64,000 nucleotides of DNA from Azotobacter chroococcum. Its GTDB lineage: Bacteria > Pseudomonadota > Gammaproteobacteria > Pseudomonadales > Pseudomonadaceae. Below the pieces are notes generated by a model, which saw only the letters and a program-made list of their open reading frames with translations, was not told the DNA's origin and searched no databases. Below are positions 1 to 9,522 of the stretch, in pieces. The position numbers and the translations under genes are program-made. Numbering within the stretch: position 1 is the stretch's first letter; the number at the start of each line of letters is the position of its first letter. The stretch spans positions 1 to 64,000 of the forward strand of contig NZ_SMMU01000008.1 in assembly GCF_004339665.1 (NCBI RefSeq). Reading direction: 5' to 3'.

Positions 1-74
1 TTCAGCTGCTCACGCTGTTCTGGGCTGAGGCTGGAGAGCTGAGCGATCCATCGCGTGAACTGACTCGCTTTCAT
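1..74 (-). CDS. IS1595-like transposase, N-terminal fragment cut by the window edge
   Basis: Only the first 24 codons are present. The start is the ATG read at 74-72, preceded on the minus strand by a strong GGGAGGTGG ribosome site. The N-terminus MKASQFTRWIAQL followed by SSLSPEQREQL resembles the N-terminal segment of IS1595-group transposases, where a short helix and an 'L-x-x-Q-R-x-x-L' stretch precede the zinc ribbon. No catalytic residues are in view, so the family call rests on this short similarity only. It would be one end of a mobile element lying to the left of the window. Confidence 0.4.
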   Translation of the reverse strand, partial: MKASQFTRWIAQLSSLSPEQREQL

Positions 75-80
75 GATCCA

Positions 81-870
81 CCTCCCGCATGCGGAAACGT
101 CATGATCAGCTTAGCCTGCTGCAACAGCTAACTCAGACATAGCCTTTTCAATTTGTGGTAGTCGGCCAGTATCCAGACCAGTAAATCGCGAGGCAGGCGC
201 CAACCGATCCGGTAGCGGTGGCTCGACCTGATCCTGTTCGTGTCTGGCGCTGGTGGCCAATGGGGAGGGGGAGGCTCGAAACTTTCAACCCTCACGCACC
301 CAGACCGCGCCCTGAAGTCTTTTTTCACGCCCGCGAAATTAAAAATTCAGGAGTTGGCCGATGGCAGGCCACCGCGAAGGACGCAGGCACAGCCGGGGGA
401 CCCTGGCCCCCCTCCCACCCCCGCGAGGAAGGCGTCGAGCCGCGCGGTAACGGACAATTTTTCGATTTTTCGGATGCGCCACCACAACCCTTCCTTCGAT
501 CCGCTGGAGGCCGCGCAGCTTCTGGCTTTCAGGCATTTTGCCGGGGTGTGCAGGTTGTGCATTTTCAGAAAGTCAATGTACAAGAGGAGCACTGCTCACG
601 AATCGCCGAAAGCCCCGCCATTGCTGGGCTGGCGCCGATCCGCTGGCTTGTGCGACTTGTACATCGGCACCGCGATGCCGACCACATACCCGGATTTCTG
701 GGTATCTACCCGGCCCGTCTGCGCCTGGTGCTGGTCCTGCTGCCACTTCTGGCGCTTGGCCGGCGGGCGGCTAGCCGATCACTCGAAGGAGGCCCATACC
801 TGAGGTGCTCGCGCCATCCAGCACGCTCTGCTGGCACACTACGCCGACCACGATCACCAGCGAGGCCCAC
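81..870. other. gene-poor stretch, no supported gene
   Basis: Overlapping open frames here have no recognisable domains, no convincing ribosome sites and proline/arginine-rich compositions typical of unselected high-GC frames. No tRNA, inverted-repeat pair or CRISPR-like array was seen. I read it as decayed mobile-element DNA between the transposase at the window edge and the small gene at 871. Confidence 0.5.
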
Positions 871-1077
871 ATGAGCATCATCCGTCGCGACTACCTGGAC
901 GATTTGCCGAAAGAGCCGCCATTCCCCCGCGCTCTGGCCGCACTGATCGTCCGCAAGGCCGACAGCATGGCTCGCCACTTCGAGGCACAGGCAACCGAGC
1001 AACTGACCAAGGCTGCCCGGTCGGCCTGGCGGCGAGGCATGAGCGCCGAGGAGATCGCGCACCAGTTGGGGCTGTGA
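871..1077 (+). CDS. small hypothetical protein, 68 aa
   Basis: The ATG at 871 follows a GAGG site six bases upstream, which is why I prefer it to an upstream in-frame start at 805. The product is a charged, helical protein with no signal peptide or membrane segment. Its last third, RRGMSAEEIAHQLGL, has the shape of a recognition-helix segment of a helix-turn-helix, but the rest is too short to assign to a family. It sits alone in gene-poor DNA between mobile-element remnants, so it may be a leftover accessory gene. I do not recognise it. Confidence 0.4.
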   Translation: MSIIRRDYLDDLPKEPPFPRALAALIVRKADSMARHFEAQATEQLTKAARSAWRRGMSAEEIAHQLGL

Positions 1078-1829
1078 TTGGCCATCGCCCGAAGGGAACC
1101 CCCGGCACAGGATGCCACTTCGATCACCAGCGCCAGCAGCGTGTCACCCTGGCGGGCGATAGCCTCAGCAGGAAGTAACGCTCGTAACGTTACTTCGCCG
1201 TTACCAAACCGTTTCCCAGCTGTTGTTGCTGGCGCTCGATTGCGACGCATGCTGTCGCCCTGCCGTGGTAGCCGGAGAGCTACCGGCGAAATCTGCCGGT
1301 AGGCTCCTGATAGCTGACCAGTCAAACCGATGACGCCCCAGCTCCCTGTCGAGTTTCGGTAGCAATACGCGCGCGACGCATGGCGGCGACAAACTGCGCA
1401 GAGCCTACCGACCCAACAGCCAGAACTGGCGAATGCTGAGGCTGTACGAACAACCAGTGCGCGCCAGTGTCAGCCAGGAAGGAGGCGGCAACCAGCCGCC
1501 CCCTGATCGCTTGGGATTACATGGCACTTATAGGGAAGAAAACAGGCCAAAAAGGGGGGTACTTTTCGTTTTGGGGGCATATTTGGGGGCATGACAAAAA
1601 CCGCACTTGGCGCAAATCCAGTAATGGCGCGGCATACAGCGATTGGTTCTAGTCCCTCCCGGCCACACAATCTTTTCGAGCCTTCCCAAGAAAGCCCGAA
1701 ACCCACGAAGAACCGGCCTTAGAGCCGGTTTTTTGTTGTCTGTGATTCCCCCACGCCCGAAGTTTTGGGGGCAAGCTTTGGAGCATTGCGAGTTCGATAG
1801 TCTTCCATGCCCCCTACGAAGCTGCCGCC
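1078..1829. other. non-coding scar with repeated TTTGGGGGCA sites
   Basis: No gene is supported. The stretch contains three copies of TTTGGGGGCA (1570-1579, 1582-1591, 1764-1773), a segment at about 1645-1672 that looks like the T-arm and acceptor of a tRNA 3' end, and a terminator at 1711-1736. Short direct repeats and a tRNA 3'-end copy beside an integrase start are the usual make-up of an integrated-element junction. Confidence 0.45.
1711..1736 (+). terminator. Rho-independent terminator
   Basis: A 7-bp stem AACCGGC/GCCGGTT with a 6-nt loop is followed by six T. It has no intact gene upstream on the plus strand; it may have belonged to a tRNA or small gene lost by integration. Confidence 0.65.
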
Positions 1830-1925
1830 ATGCCCCGCAAAGCCACGCCGCCGGCAGACTACTCTGCCCCGAAGGTCGCCAAGCCCAAGGACAAGCCCTA
1901 CAAGCCGAGCGACGGCCATCTGTAA
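1830..1925 (+). pseudogene. truncated tyrosine integrase, N-terminal 31 codons
   Basis: The 31-residue product contains KPKDKPYKPSDGHL, close to the 'K-x-x-D-K-P-Y-K-L-S-D-G' start of the DUF4102/P4-type integrase N-terminal domain, then stops at TAA 1923-1925. The arm-binding domain is interrupted and the catalytic domain (R...HxxR...Y) is absent, so it cannot work as a recombinase. A further reading frame at about 1984-2102 (IYFHTDIDGSMKATKD...) ends just before the next terminator and may be another gene remnant. The position, just right of a tRNA-3'-like segment and a terminator and reading away from them, fits an integrase at the left end of a deleted island. Confidence 0.5.
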
Positions 1926-2104
1926 GCCATAACCTACAAAAGATCGGGAGCTTTCCCAATTTATCCAGACCAGCTACCGCGGTAGATTTACTTCCACACC
2001 GACATCGACGGATCGATGAAGGCCACCAAGGATGGAAGCCAAGGGACTGTCGCAGGATCGCGATATCATCAGGATGATGGCCCACGGAAGAAAGGAAGAA
2101 CATG

Positions 2105-2135
2105 AAGCGACAAGGCGATCCCTTGTCGCTTTTTG
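2105..2135 (+). terminator. Rho-independent terminator
   Basis: An 11-bp perfect stem AAGCGACAAGG/CCTTGTCGCTT with a 5-nt loop is followed by a short T run. Nothing intact precedes it on the plus strand. From 2136 to 2423 I see no gene. Confidence 0.65.
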
Positions 2136-2423
2136 TTTGCGTCGAATAAATGCGACTCAGCAACCATCTCGTGATAACAGCCCTAATACCGACCAATCCG
2201 AGGATATACATTCGGTTTGCCGCTGACCGATCTGCGATCCACCTGTAAAACGCGCTTACAGTTCCTCAGGGTTGCCTGCTGTTTGCAAAGCGGCCCACAT
2301 CAAGCCCCGGAAGGGCCGCCCAGCAAGCATCAACGCCCCTCCCCCTGTAGTCGATAGCCCAGGCCGAAGGTGCCGAAAGCCATCTGCGGAAACCGCCGGG
2401 AGGGACGAGGTACCCCCTCCCCA

Positions 2424-4058
2424 TCAGTCCCCCAAGCGCCAGCCGGACGTGATCGGATAGCGCCGGTCCCGGCCGAAGCCGCGCTGGGTCACCCGCACCC
2501 CGACCGCCGCCTGACGGCGCTTGTACTCGTTGAGATCGACCAGCCGCAGCACCCGCCTGACGGTATCCTCGTCGAAGCCTTCGGCAATGATGGCGTTGGC
2601 CGAGAGGTCGTACTCGACGTACAGCTTGAGGATCTCGTCGAGCACCGGATAGGGCGGCAGCGAGTCCTCGTCCTTCTGGTCGGGGGCCAGCTCGGCTGAC
2701 GGCGGACGGTCGATGACCCGCTGGGGAATCACCGTCCCCAGGCTGTTGCGATAGTCGCAGAGGCGGAACACCAAGGTCTTGGGAACGTCCTTGAGCACGT
2801 CGAAACCGCCGGCCATGTCGCCGTAGAGGGTCGCGTAGCCCACCGCCATCTCGCTCTTGTTGCCGGTGGTCAGCACCAGATAGCCCTTCTTGTTGGAAAT
2901 GGCCATCAGCAGGGTGCCGCGGCAGCGCGCCTGCAGGTTCTCCTCAGTGGTGTCCCGGCCGAGCCCCTCGAATACCGGCGCCAGGGTACCCATGAAGGCC
3001 TCGACCATCGGCGCGATCGGCAGTACCCGGTAGGTCACGCCCAGGGCGCGGGCCTCCGCCTCGGCGTCCTCGAGGCTCATCTGTGCCGTGTAGTGGTAGG
3101 GCATCATCACCGCCTCGACCCGCTCCGCGCCGAGCGCATCTACCGCTACGGCCAGGGTCAGCGCCGAATCGATGCCGCCGGACAGCCCCAGGATCACCCC
3201 CTTGAAACCGTTCTTGCGCACATAGTCGCGCACCCCCAGCACCAGCGCCTGGTAGACGCTCGCCTCCAGTTCGGGCAGCGGCGCACAGTTGGCGGCGCGC
3301 GGCAGCACCGCTCCGTCGTCCTCGATGCAGAGATCGACCGGGTAGAGCCCTTCGGCGAAGGCTGGCGCGCGCTGGACGACCTGGCCGTCCGCCGCGGCCA
3401 CGCAGGAGCTGCCGTCGAACACCAGCTCGTCCTGGCCGCCAACCTGGTTGACGTAGACCACCGGCATGTCGCCCTCGGCGGCCCGGGTGGCGAGGATCTC
3501 CTCGCGCTCGCGCTGCTTGTCCAGATGGAAGGGCGAGGCGTTCAGGCTGAGCATCAGCCGCGCACCGGCCTCTTTCGCCTGGCGCATGGGGCCGGGGAAC
3601 CAGATGTCCTCGCAGATCGACAGGGCCACCGGCACGCCCTTGATATCCAGCAGGCAGGCCTCGCTGCCCGGCTCGAAGTAGCGGCGCTCGTCGAACACCC
3701 GGTAGTTCGGCAGGTGCTGCTTGTAGTAACGCGCCAGCAGCTCACCATCGGCGATCACCGCGGCGGCGTTGAAACGCTGCCCGTCCTCCAGCCAGGGGTA
3801 GCCGAGCACCAGATAGATGCCCCGCACCTCGTCCTTGATTCGCTGCAGGCCCTGCTCGATACGCAGCTGCATGCTCGAGCGCAGCAGCAGATCCTCCGGC
3901 GGGTAGCCGCACAGCGCCAGCTCGGGAAACACGATGACATCCGCGTCCCAGTCGTCACGGGCGCTGCAGGCCGCCTCGACGATGCGCTCGACATTGCCGT
4001 GCACATCGCCGACGCGCAGATTCAGTTGGGCCATCACGACCCGCAGGGTTTGGCTCAT
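2424..4058 (-). CDS. nadE: glutamine-dependent NAD+ synthetase
   Basis: This cytoplasmic enzyme performs the last step of NAD synthesis, amidating nicotinic acid adenine dinucleotide with ammonia taken from glutamine. The 544-aa product has two domains. The N-terminal nitrilase-type glutaminase carries the catalytic triad Glu46 (FPEL), Lys113 and Cys149 (SICEDIW). The C-terminal synthetase has the pyrophosphate loop GLSGGIDSAL and the LTTGNKSEMAVGYATLYGD signature. I chose the ATG at 4058 because the homologous MSQTLRVVMAQ start follows a GGTGGAG site; the longer open frame upstream has no family similarity. It stands alone, divergent from the 80-aa protein at 4240. Confidence 0.96.
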   Translation of the reverse strand: MSQTLRVVMAQLNLRVGDVHGNVERIVEAACSARDDWDADVIVFPELALCGYPPEDLLLRSSMQLRIEQGLQRIKDEVRGIYLVLGYPWLEDGQRFNAAAVIADGELLARYYKQHLPNYRVFDERRYFEPGSEACLLDIKGVPVALSICEDIWFPGPMRQAKEAGARLMLSLNASPFHLDKQREREEILATRAAEGDMPVVYVNQVGGQDELVFDGSSCVAAADGQVVQRAPAFAEGLYPVDLCIEDDGAVLPRAANCAPLPELEASVYQALVLGVRDYVRKNGFKGVILGLSGGIDSALTLAVAVDALGAERVEAVMMPYHYTAQMSLEDAEAEARALGVTYRVLPIAPMVEAFMGTLAPVFEGLGRDTTEENLQARCRGTLLMAISNKKGYLVLTTGNKSEMAVGYATLYGDMAGGFDVLKDVPKTLVFRLCDYRNSLGTVIPQRVIDRPPSAELAPDQKDEDSLPPYPVLDEILKLYVEYDLSANAIIAEGFDEDTVRRVLRLVDLNEYKRRQAAVGVRVTQRGFGRDRRYPITSGWRLGD

Positions 4059-4239
4059 GGCCGTCTCCACCGATGAATGTGACGCGCCCGGCATGCACAC
4101 GGGCGCGCTCCAAAAAATCCATTCTCCCGCATCGACGCCTGCGGAAACAACGCGCGCAGGCCAGTAACGGGCGAACCGGCATGGCCCCGGAAAACCCCGG
4201 CTTGCTAAAATGCCGGCCCTCCTTCGAGTAGAGCACTCC

Positions 4240-4482
4240 ATGGGCCTGTTTCGTCTGCTGTTCTGGATTCTCGTCATCATCGCCGTCATCTGGCTGTGGC
4301 GCCGGCTGACGCGCCCTGCCTCACCCCCCGCCACCCGGGCCGAACCCGAAACGCCCAAGCCCATGGTGCGCTGCGCCCATTGCGGCGTGCATCTGCCGCG
4401 AGAGGAGGCGCTGGCCGACGGCCGCCTCTGGTACTGCAGCCAGGCGCATCTGACCCAGGGTCCGCGCCACGGTGAGCGCTGA
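4240..4482 (+). CDS. PP0621-type small membrane-anchored cysteine protein
   Basis: The 80-aa product has one N-terminal membrane segment (about residues 4-20) and a cytoplasmic tail with four potential metal ligands, CAHCGVHLP and YCSQAH. That is the usual pattern of the PP0621 family found next to pilS in pseudomonads. Its function is unknown. The gene overlaps the GTG start of pilS by 11 bp, so the two are probably co-transcribed and translationally coupled. A TRASH-like or zinc-binding role is only an inference from the cysteine/histidine spacing. Confidence 0.8.
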   Translation: MGLFRLLFWILVIIAVIWLWRRLTRPASPPATRAEPETPKPMVRCAHCGVHLPREEALADGRLWYCSQAHLTQGPRHGER

Positions 4483-6091
4483 GCCCCTGCCGCCAGGCGG
4501 CGATCTCCTGATCGGCACCCCGCTGGACGGCCCCCAGGGCGGCAACGTCCTGCGCCTGTACCACCTGTACCGGCTGGTCATCGGCCTGCTGCTGGTGCTG
4601 CTGATCTCCAGCAATCTGGACGAGCGGCTGCTGCAGGTCGCCCACCCGGAGCTGTTCCACCACGGCAGCTGGTTCTACCTGATCCTGAACATTCTGGTCG
4701 CCGTTCTGGTGCACCACCCCAAACCCCTGCAGATCTTCAGCCTGGCACTGGTCGACGTGATCCTGCTTTCGGGCCTGCTCTACACGGCCGGTGGCCCGTC
4801 CAGCGGCATCGGCAACCTGATCATCGTCTCGGTGGCCGTCGCCAACATCCTCCTGCACGGACGGATCGGTCTGCTGATCGCCGCCGTGGCGGCCAGCGGC
4901 CTGGTCTACATGACCTTCTACCTGGGCCTCAACCGCCCTGCAGCCGCCAGCCAGTACGTGCATGCGGGAGCGCTGGGCTCGCTGTGCTTCGCCAGCGCGC
5001 TGCTCGTGCAGAGCCTGACCCGCCGCCTGCGGCGCAGCGAATCCCTGGCCGAACGACGCGCCGCCGAGGTCGCCGACCTGCAGGCCCTGAACGCGCAGAT
5101 CCTGGAGCGCATGCGGACCGGCATCCTGGTGCTCGACCCGCAGCAGCAGGTGCTGCTGGCCAACCAGAGCGCCTTCACCCTGCTGGGCAACCCCGCACTG
5201 ACCGGACAGCCGCTCGCCGCCCACTGCCCGGAACTGGTCGAGCGCCTGCAGCAGTGGCAGCAGAACCCGACCCTGCGCCCGCAGGACCTGCACACCCTGC
5301 CCCACGGTCCGTTGGTGCAACCGAACTTCGTCGCCCTCACGCGGGGCGGACGGCGGGGCATCCTGGTCTTCCTCGAGGACATCTCGCAGATCGCCCAGCA
5401 GGCCCAGCAGCTCAAGCTCGCCTCGCTCGGCCGGCTGACCGCCGGCATCGCCCACGAGATCCGCAATCCGCTCGGCGCCATCAGCCACGCCGCCCAGCTG
5501 CTGCAGGAGTCCGAGTGCCTCGACGGCCCCGACCGGCGCCTGGCGCAGATCATCCAGGACCAGTCGCGGCGCATGAACCTGGTGATCGAGAACGTGCTGC
5601 AGCTGTCGCGCCGGCGCCAGGCCGAACCGCAGCTGCTCGACCTGAAGTACTGGCTGCACCGCTTCGCCGGCGAATACCGCGCCTCGGCGGCGCCGAACCA
5701 GATCCTGCACCTGGAGTTCCGGGACGGCTCCCTGAAGACCCGCATGGACGCGAACCAGCTGATCCAGATCCTCACCAATCTGGTGCAGAATGGCCTGCGC
5801 TACAGCGCCCAATGCCACCCGCAGGGACAGGTCTGGCTCAGGCTGTTCCGCGCCCCGGAAAGCGACCTGCCGGTCCTCGAAGTGCGCGACGACGGCCCCG
5901 GCGTGCCCGCCGAGCAGATCGAGCACATCTTCGAACCCTTCTTCACCACCGAAAGCAAGGGCACCGGGCTGGGCCTGTACATCTCCCGCGAGCTGTGCGA
6001 GAGCAACCAGGCCCGCCTCGACTACCGCGGCGGCGAAGGTGAAGGCGGCTGCTTCCGCATCACCTTCGCCCACCCACGCAAGCTGACTTAG
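4472..6091 (+). CDS. pilS: sensor histidine kinase PilS
   Basis: This is the inner-membrane kinase of the PilSR system, which controls type IV pilin transcription with sigma-54. The 539-aa product has about six hydrophobic helices in the first 180 residues, a PAS-like linker, the H-box AGIAHEIRNPLG with phospho-acceptor His328, and the N, G1 (DDGPGVP) and G2 (GTGLGLY) boxes of the ATPase domain. In Pseudomonas PilS senses pilin subunits within the membrane. The start is the GTG at 4472, inside the preceding gene. pilR follows after 58 bp. The major pilin gene pilA is not in this window. Confidence 0.95.
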   Translation: MSAEPLPPGGDLLIGTPLDGPQGGNVLRLYHLYRLVIGLLLVLLISSNLDERLLQVAHPELFHHGSWFYLILNILVAVLVHHPKPLQIFSLALVDVILLSGLLYTAGGPSSGIGNLIIVSVAVANILLHGRIGLLIAAVAASGLVYMTFYLGLNRPAAASQYVHAGALGSLCFASALLVQSLTRRLRRSESLAERRAAEVADLQALNAQILERMRTGILVLDPQQQVLLANQSAFTLLGNPALTGQPLAAHCPELVERLQQWQQNPTLRPQDLHTLPHGPLVQPNFVALTRGGRRGILVFLEDISQIAQQAQQLKLASLGRLTAGIAHEIRNPLGAISHAAQLLQESECLDGPDRRLAQIIQDQSRRMNLVIENVLQLSRRRQAEPQLLDLKYWLHRFAGEYRASAAPNQILHLEFRDGSLKTRMDANQLIQILTNLVQNGLRYSAQCHPQGQVWLRLFRAPESDLPVLEVRDDGPGVPAEQIEHIFEPFFTTESKGTGLGLYISRELCESNQARLDYRGGEGEGGCFRITFAHPRKLT

Positions 6092-6149
6092 GCACGCCAC
6101 GGATGACCCACCCTTTCCCAACCTTTGCCATCTGCAACCGAGTCCGAGC

Positions 6150-7490
<1,341 letters not shown>

Positions 7491-7536
7491 GGCCCGGCTT
7501 TGGCGCCCTCCTCGGGGAGACAGGCCTTCGCCTTGT

Positions 7537-7606
7537 CCGGCGGGTTGCAACCCGCCCTACGCATCGCCGCCATGGGATACCCATACAGGGCAGGTGCAAC
7601 CCGCCA
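7537..7606. repeat. REP-like palindromic repeat between pilR and thiO
   Basis: The segment has a perfect 18-bp palindrome GGCGGGTTGCAACCCGCC at 7539-7556 followed by CTACG, and a second degenerate half, GGGCAGGTGCAACCCGCC, about 35 bp later. A related pair lies at 39275-39342. Both copies sit between convergent genes. Confidence 0.65.
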
Positions 7607-7623
7607 TCCCGCCCAGGCCGAGT

Positions 7624-8721
7624 TCAGCGCCGGCCGAGCCGCCCCGCCGGCGCATAGGGTGCCGGATCGACGATCGGCTCGCGTGCCAGCAACAGATCGG
7701 CGAGCAGCTGGCAGGAGGCCGGCGCCAGCACCAGCCCGTTGCGGAAATGCCCGCAGTTCAGCCACAGCCCCTCGAAGCCTGGCACCGGGCCGATATAGGG
7801 AATCCCCTCGGGGGAGCCCGGGCGCAGGCCCGCCCACTGCTTGACCACCTCGGCACCAGCCAGCGCCGGCAGCAGCGCCTCGGCGGACGCCTTGAGGCTT
7901 TCCAAGGCCTCCCCGGTGGGCGTCTTGTCGAAGCCGACATCCTCCAGGGTGCTGCCCACCAGAATGTGCCCGTCCCGCCGCGGAATCGCGTAGCGCCCGT
8001 CGGCCATCACCATCCGCGGCAGGAAATCCTCGGCGCACTTATAGAGGATCATCTGGCCCTTCATCGGCTTGACCGGCAGCTCCAGCCCCAGGGTGGCGAG
8101 CAGCTCGCCGCTCCAGGCGCCGGCCGCAACCACCACACGGTCGGCCCGCAACTCACCGGACGCCGTGCGCACCCCGACCACCCGCTCGCCCTCGCGGACA
8201 AAGCCGGTCACCGGCAGATTCTCCTCGAGGCTCACGTTGGGCAGGCGCACCAGCGCCTCGCGCAGCGCGGCGAGCAGGCGCGGATTGCGCACGTTGGCCA
8301 CGCCCGACATGAACAGCGCCCGCGAGAAACCCGGCCCCAGCGCCGGCACTGCCTGATGGACGGAGTCGATATCCACCGCCGCCAGCGGCCGGCCCTCCCG
8401 CGCCGCCCAGGCCAGCGCCTCGGCCTCGTCCTCCAGATCCAGCCAGTAGAGGCCGGTGACATGCACCTCGGGATCGATACCGGTCTCCTGCCGCAGGCGC
8501 TCGCCCAGCGCCGGATAGAAATCCTGCGACCAGTGCGCCAGCGCCGTCACCGCCGGGCTGTAGCGCCAGGGATAGAGCGGCGACACGATGCCGCCGCCGG
8601 CCCAGGACGACTCCCGGCCGAGCGGCCCCTGATCCAGCAGACGGACCTCCAGGCCGGCCTCCGCCAAGCGCAGAGCCGACAACATACCGATGGCGCCACC
8701 GCCAACCACCAGGACTCGCAT
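7624..8721 (-). CDS. thiO: glycine oxidase ThiO (FAD-dependent)
   Basis: ThiO oxidises glycine to dehydroglycine, the glycine-derived unit of the thiazole ring of thiamine. The 365-aa product starts with the FAD-binding Rossmann motif VVGGGAIGML and has the DAO-fold WAGLRPGSPEG...P and GHFRNG segments near the C-terminus that bind FAD and substrate. The ATG at 8721 follows GGGGAGGA. A longer open frame upstream is not homologous. In Pseudomonas the same gene also lies between pilR and the fim/pil genes. Confidence 0.92.
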   Translation of the reverse strand: MRVLVVGGGAIGMLSALRLAEAGLEVRLLDQGPLGRESSWAGGGIVSPLYPWRYSPAVTALAHWSQDFYPALGERLRQETGIDPEVHVTGLYWLDLEDEAEALAWAAREGRPLAAVDIDSVHQAVPALGPGFSRALFMSGVANVRNPRLLAALREALVRLPNVSLEENLPVTGFVREGERVVGVRTASGELRADRVVVAAGAWSGELLATLGLELPVKPMKGQMILYKCAEDFLPRMVMADGRYAIPRRDGHILVGSTLEDVGFDKTPTGEALESLKASAEALLPALAGAEVVKQWAGLRPGSPEGIPYIGPVPGFEGLWLNCGHFRNGLVLAPASCQLLADLLLAREPIVDPAPYAPAGRLGRR

Positions 8722-8733
8722 CGCATCCTCCCC

Positions 8734-8763
8734 AAAAGAAAACGGGCCGTAAATCGGCCCGTT
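8734..8763 (-). terminator. terminator-like hairpin just upstream of thiO
   Basis: On the minus strand a 9-bp perfect stem AACGGGCCG/CGGCCCGTT with a 5-nt loop is followed by TTTTCTTTT, and the thiO ribosome site comes directly after. It would stop transcription entering thiO from the right, or act as an attenuator in a thiO leader. Confidence 0.6.
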
Positions 8764-8900
8764 ATACGCCTGCGGGGCACGGCATGCCAGGCTTCGCCGC
8801 ATATGCACGACCGGGAAATGCCGCCTGCTCGGCATACCGCCGACAGGTCGCTTTGTATTCTGCACGACCGGCATGGAGCCGAAATCCAGGGAGGGAAACC

Positions 8901-9464
8901 ATGCACCTCATCCAGCGACGATACGAACAAGGCTTCACTCTGGGCGAAGCCCTCACCTCGACGGCTATCCTCGGCATACTGTTGAGCCTGGCCGTACCCG
9001 CCTTTACCCACCTGACCCTGAGCAGTCAGAAGAGCAGCGCGGCACAGCAGGTCAGATCCCTGCTGAACCACGCCAGAAGCATTGCCGTCACCCAGAAAGA
9101 GACCACCGTCCTGTGCGGCAGCCAGGACGGTTACACCTGCGCCAAAACCGGTGCCCGGTTCCTCATCGTGTTTGTCGACCACAACCTGAACGGTCGAGCC
9201 GACTCCGGAGAGTTCATCCGCCAGGAACCGGTGCCGTCCGACACCCGTTATCAGCTGAACGCATCCAGCCTCGACAGCATTCGCTTTCGCCCGAACGGCA
9301 CGGCGAGCAGCTACGGCAGCATCGCGCTCTGCCCCTCGGCAGACAACCGATATGCCGCCAGGCTGATCGTCAGCAGCATGGGTCGCGTGCGCAGTGCCCG
9401 CGACAGCGATGGCGACGGAGTGATCGAGGGTGCGGACGGCAGGCCGCAGAGCTGTCCGGCCTGA
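8901..9464 (+). CDS. fimT: type IV minor pseudopilin FimT
   Basis: The 187-aa product has a short basic leader ending in Gly11, the prepilin cleavage site G|FTLGE with Glu at +5, and a hydrophobic helix (TSTAILGILLSLAVPAF). These are the marks of a class III signal peptide cut by PilD. The C-terminal part has the FimT/GspH fold signature with paired cysteines. The ATG at 8901 follows GGGAGGG; the open frame extends upstream without similarity. It faces the pilY1 end of the minor-pilin operon, whereas in P. aeruginosa fimT runs in the same direction as fimU. FimT-type proteins have been linked to DNA binding in natural transformation. Confidence 0.9.
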   Translation: MHLIQRRYEQGFTLGEALTSTAILGILLSLAVPAFTHLTLSSQKSSAAQQVRSLLNHARSIAVTQKETTVLCGSQDGYTCAKTGARFLIVFVDHNLNGRADSGEFIRQEPVPSDTRYQLNASSLDSIRFRPNGTASSYGSIALCPSADNRYAARLIVSSMGRVRSARDSDGDGVIEGADGRPQSCPA

Positions 9465-9522
9465 CCACAGGGAAAAGGGGCTGCCCGTGCGGCGGCACGG
9501 GAAGTGCCGCCGCCGTGGCGGC

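Noticed and set aside
218-874. A 218-codon plus-strand frame near the left edge
   Set aside because: The composition is proline/arginine-rich, there is no ribosome site, no domain, and two other frames overlap it with equal support.
1645-1672. tRNA gene
   Set aside because: Only a T-arm/acceptor-like tail is visible; no D-arm or anticodon arm precedes it and the end is CACA rather than CCA. I kept it only as a possible attachment-site remnant.
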